64,000 nt of DNA from Bactericera cockerelli (Eukaryota; Arthropoda; Insecta; Hemiptera; Triozidae), in assembly GCA_024516035.1 (NCBI GenBank), contig CM044962.1:1922437-1986436 (forward strand), read 5' to 3'. Shown in pieces: positions 54,953 through 64,000 of the stretch (its first letter is position 1; each line of letters opens with the position of its first letter). Position numbers and translations under genes: made by a program. The notes under the pieces were generated by a model. The model saw only the letters and a list, made by a program, of their open reading frames with translations. It searched no databases and was not told where the DNA came from.

Positions 54953-55147
54953 GAAAGTATATTAAGTTGAACTTAAGAACAAACCAAAGGTATATTAAGT
55001 TGAACTTAAGAACGAACCAAAGGTATATTAAGTTGAACTTAAGCACGAACCAAAGGTACATCAAGTTGAACTTAAGAACAAACCAAAGGTATATTAAGTT
55101 GAACTTAAGCACGAACCAAAGGTATATTTAGTTGAACTTAAGCACGA
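54953..55147. repeat. 33-bp tandem array, six copies
   Basis: The unit contains the hairpin TTAAGTT-G-AACTTAA plus GAACGAACCAAAGGTATA. It is not near a gene. Confidence 0.9.
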
Positions 55148-55377
55148 ATTCAACCAGTAATATAGAACCTTAACTTTCTAATGCCTGTAAGGTTAAGAAA
55201 GTAAAGCAATGTGATCTCAGGTAGGGAAGTTCGTAGCCAACATTTCAGGCTGAATTATAAACAGGATTAAAATTACCATAAGCCTGACTGTCCCTCGACT
55301 CAGGCTAAAACGCACTGTGATTGGTTGAATCTCTTGAGGGCGTGTCTGGCTTATCTTAACTTTAATCCTGTTTCATA

Positions 55378-55737
55378 AAGATCGATTCACACACATCCGT
55401 GACGTGACAGTGCCGTGACCGGTCCGTGATTCTACCGGCCGTAAACCCAAAGTGATTTCTATTCACACTGGTCAGTGCTCCAACCGCGCAGTGACAGTGA
55501 AAACACTGGTGAAAATTGTGAAGACACTGGTAATTGCAGAGAAACAATGGTAAAATCAAAAATTTCACGGCCGTGAAAATCGAAAAATATCGTCCATAAG
55601 TAATGTGCCGGATCACGGTACGAGCACTGTTGCACTGTCACATGCCGGGTGAGTGGGAATAGGGCCTTCAAATTTCCCTCGCCGGAAGGACCACGGACCG
55701 GTCACGGCACGTCACGGATGTGTGTGAATCGACCTTA
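55378..55737. mobile_element. MITE with ~45-50-bp TIRs, copy 2
   Basis: Ends ATCGATTCACACACATCCGT and, inverted, GGTCGATTCACACACATCCG. The interior shares AACCCAAAGTGATTTCTATT with copy 1 at 47573-47961 in inverse orientation. Confidence 0.85.
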
Positions 55738-55739
55738 GT

Positions 55740-55762
55740 TTGGCCCCTAGATCATAGACATG

Positions 55763-55793
<31 letters not shown>

Positions 55794-57214
55794 ACTTGGA
55801 CTTTCACACGCACAAGAACACACACACTGTTGTAGGATTAAATTAACGAAACTGAGACCACCCTGTACGTACTGACGGATAGATCGATCTTCATGAGAGT
55901 CAGGTGAGATTTGTCAAGGAAGCACTTGAACGTAATGCTCTGACCTGGGGCCTGTTTCACCATCAGTCCACACAACTACAAGACAGGTGATTGAGAAATT
56001 CAGACAAATATGCTTGAGTGCACTTCCATCTACTTTGTTGTTCATCTTGAAGAACACATTTTTTTCCCGTCAACTGTTTTTTACTTTACTTATCCTATAA
56101 TAAGGAAAGTATTGTATTTGACGATTATTTTTTTTTTTTTGACAATTTGTCAACTGTTATTATTTTTCCTTATCCTAGAATAACTATAATAGGGAAGTAT
56201 TGTATTCGACGATTTTTTGTTTTTTTGTTTTTTTTTTTTTTGTTTATAATTTCATTGTATTTTACAGTGTAAATTTTTGTCTTACCTAATTAAGCATAAC
56301 TATAATAATAATATAAATAAGGCAACATTATTATTATTGCTTTTAGAGGTTTTTGCTACTTTCACAGTCTGAATTTCTCCATTGTGAATCCACTTGTAAC
56401 TTATAAAATGATTCTGCTATAGGACCCAGGTTGTAATGTTTCCCGTTGAAACTTCATACAGTAAAAACTGCAACCTAATGAGATCCTATCTTCCACTAGT
56501 CTGTACAGACCGATCTCAATCCTTTTCAACAATAAAAAAAGTACGTAGAGATTATTTTATTTAAATTAAATAATAAATAAATAATAATTTTGTACAATGT
56601 ATATAAATATGTACCTACAGAAATATATATATATAAAAAACATGATGTAAACGAGTAGAAAGTAAATAGAGAAATACATACATTACGATTCGTAGAAAAA
56701 GACAGATTTTAAATTCTTGGGGTTACACGTTTGGGGGGGTGGTTTTTTGGTGACAATTTAATAAAATGATTTAAATCTACGGATTATTTTTTTCCCGTTT
56801 CTAAAAATAATATCACTCGAAGGTTACCGGTGAGCAGTAATAAAACATTATTGTGCAAAAATACATAGGTTATTTTTTCGACTCATAGGGCCGAATTATG
56901 AAACAGGGCCGAATTATGAAACAGGAACAGTTAATAATAATACTCTTCAGTGGATCTTGACCTTCCTTCTGTAGACCCTACTCGAGGGACAGTCTGGATT
57001 ATCTTAACTTGAATCCTGATTGATAATTCGCCCCTAAGGCAACCTGCAGGAGACATGCTTCAAGTTGCCACGGGATACATTTGCAGCATGCGGCACAGAA
57101 ACATGTTGCCACACACTGGTCTACTTAGGGTTTATGACTTATCACTATATTATATAAATATATTATGTATACTCCACAACTTTGACTAATCGTGACACAC
57201 TGAGTTCACACAGC
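55740..57214. other. AT-rich intergenic
   Basis: No gene is seen. There are long poly-A (55763-55791) and poly-T runs, and two nearly identical AGGGAAGTATTGTATTCGACGATT segments (about 56100 and 56190). The region probably includes the coronin 3' flank. Confidence 0.55.
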
Positions 57215-57465
57215 TAAAGGAAAAGGAGGGAGGGAGAGAGAGGAGAGAGGGGAGAGAGAGAGGAGGGAGAGAGAGAGAGGTAAGGAAAAAAATGGAGAAA
57301 GAGAGAGGAGAGAAAGAGGAAAGTCTGATTAGATGTAAAAGGACAGAGTAAGAGAGGAAGGGAATAAGATAGATAGAGAGAGAGAGAGAGATAGAGGCGG
57401 GGGAGAGAGAGAGAGAGAGATAGAGGCGGGGGGAGGAGAGAGAGAGAGGAAGGGTAGGAGGGACA
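57215..57465. repeat. Purine (GA/GGA) microsatellite tract
   Basis: About 250 bases of GAGAGAGAGG-type sequence, broken by short non-repeats. It is downstream of the coronin stop codon. Confidence 0.9.
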
Positions 57466-57901
57466 CTTTGGTTCAGCGCACGTGTGTGAGAGAGACAGAC
57501 AGTCCTCTCACAACACAGGAGGGGGGGTGCGGGGCATCCCGATGATTCCCGAACACAACTCACGAGTCCGATCATTCGCACTCGGCTTTTCTCGTCACAC
57601 GTCGGTTTTCTTTTCTTTTTTCAAGCTCAAACAGTTTCGAGTGCGAAAATGTCGCATCGGCTTTGCTCGTCACACTTCGGGTTCTATTCGGTTTTCTTAT
57701 TTTTTCAAAAACCCAAACATACAAACAATCGAAATTTCGGTTTCGGGAAGAATTTCGGATTCTCTCGTTCAACATCGCGTTTTCCCGTCGTCGGACGACT
57801 TCGGCTCACTTCGGCTGACTTCGTTCTTCTTCGTTTCTTTAAACTTTAGGTTTTGGCGGGAGCACCGGGGCCCAGCAGCGGTTCCTAAAGTGGAGCCCCC
57901 C

Positions 57902-64000
<6,099 letters not shown>

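Noticed and set aside
57540..57850. Possible gene in the TTTTCTCGTCACAC...TTCGG region
   Set aside because: Frames on both strands look like low-complexity repeats of TTTCGGTTTTC-type sequence with no family signal.

Overview
This is nuclear DNA from an insect, or at least an arthropod with an insect-type olfactory receptor family. It is intron-rich and crowded with SINEs, MITEs and tandem arrays. The odorant-receptor (7tm_6) gene restricts it to insects. The repeat style and the SNF5, FBPase and coronin proteins fit a hemipteran such as a planthopper, but I cannot prove the species.

Layout: (1) 1-12300, plus strand: two tandem copies of an M14B carboxypeptidase (CPD/CPN-like) gene in which the zinc ligands and the catalytic Glu are replaced. 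The upstream copy also carries two single-base frame breaks. (2) 16300-22930, minus strand: a nine-coding-exon odorant receptor of about 487 residues. (3) 26100-36970, minus strand: fructose-1,6-bisphosphatase, a complete 341-residue reading frame in six coding exons plus a likely non-coding first exon. (4) 43170-51550, plus strand: SNF5/SMARCB1/Snr1, a complete 370-residue reading frame in nine exons. (5) 57900-64000, minus strand: the C-terminal exons of a coronin whose WD-repeat part lies beyond the right edge. Exon borders given here were checked for GT/AG and for codon phase, and the reading frames close.

The rest is repeats: at least five tRNA-derived SINE families, a 5S-rRNA-derived SINE, an eroded LINE, a 2-kb foldback element, two copies of a MITE with ~50-bp TIRs, two Penelope-type hammerhead ribozymes and many minisatellites. 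The genes are not functionally related to one another; they are ordinary metabolic, chromatin, cytoskeletal and sensory genes.

Two patterns stand out. First, an intron in the odorant receptor coincides exactly with a hAT-like element plus one copy of its 8-bp target duplication, and splicing restores the uninterrupted coding sequence: a transposon-made intron. Second, nearly every large minisatellite near a gene begins at a splice site and copies that splice site, often with adjacent exon codons (FBPase exons 5 and 6, Snr1 exons 5 and 7, two coronin junctions, two receptor junctions). This gives tens of duplicated donors or acceptors and, in two cases, in-frame duplicated exon segments.
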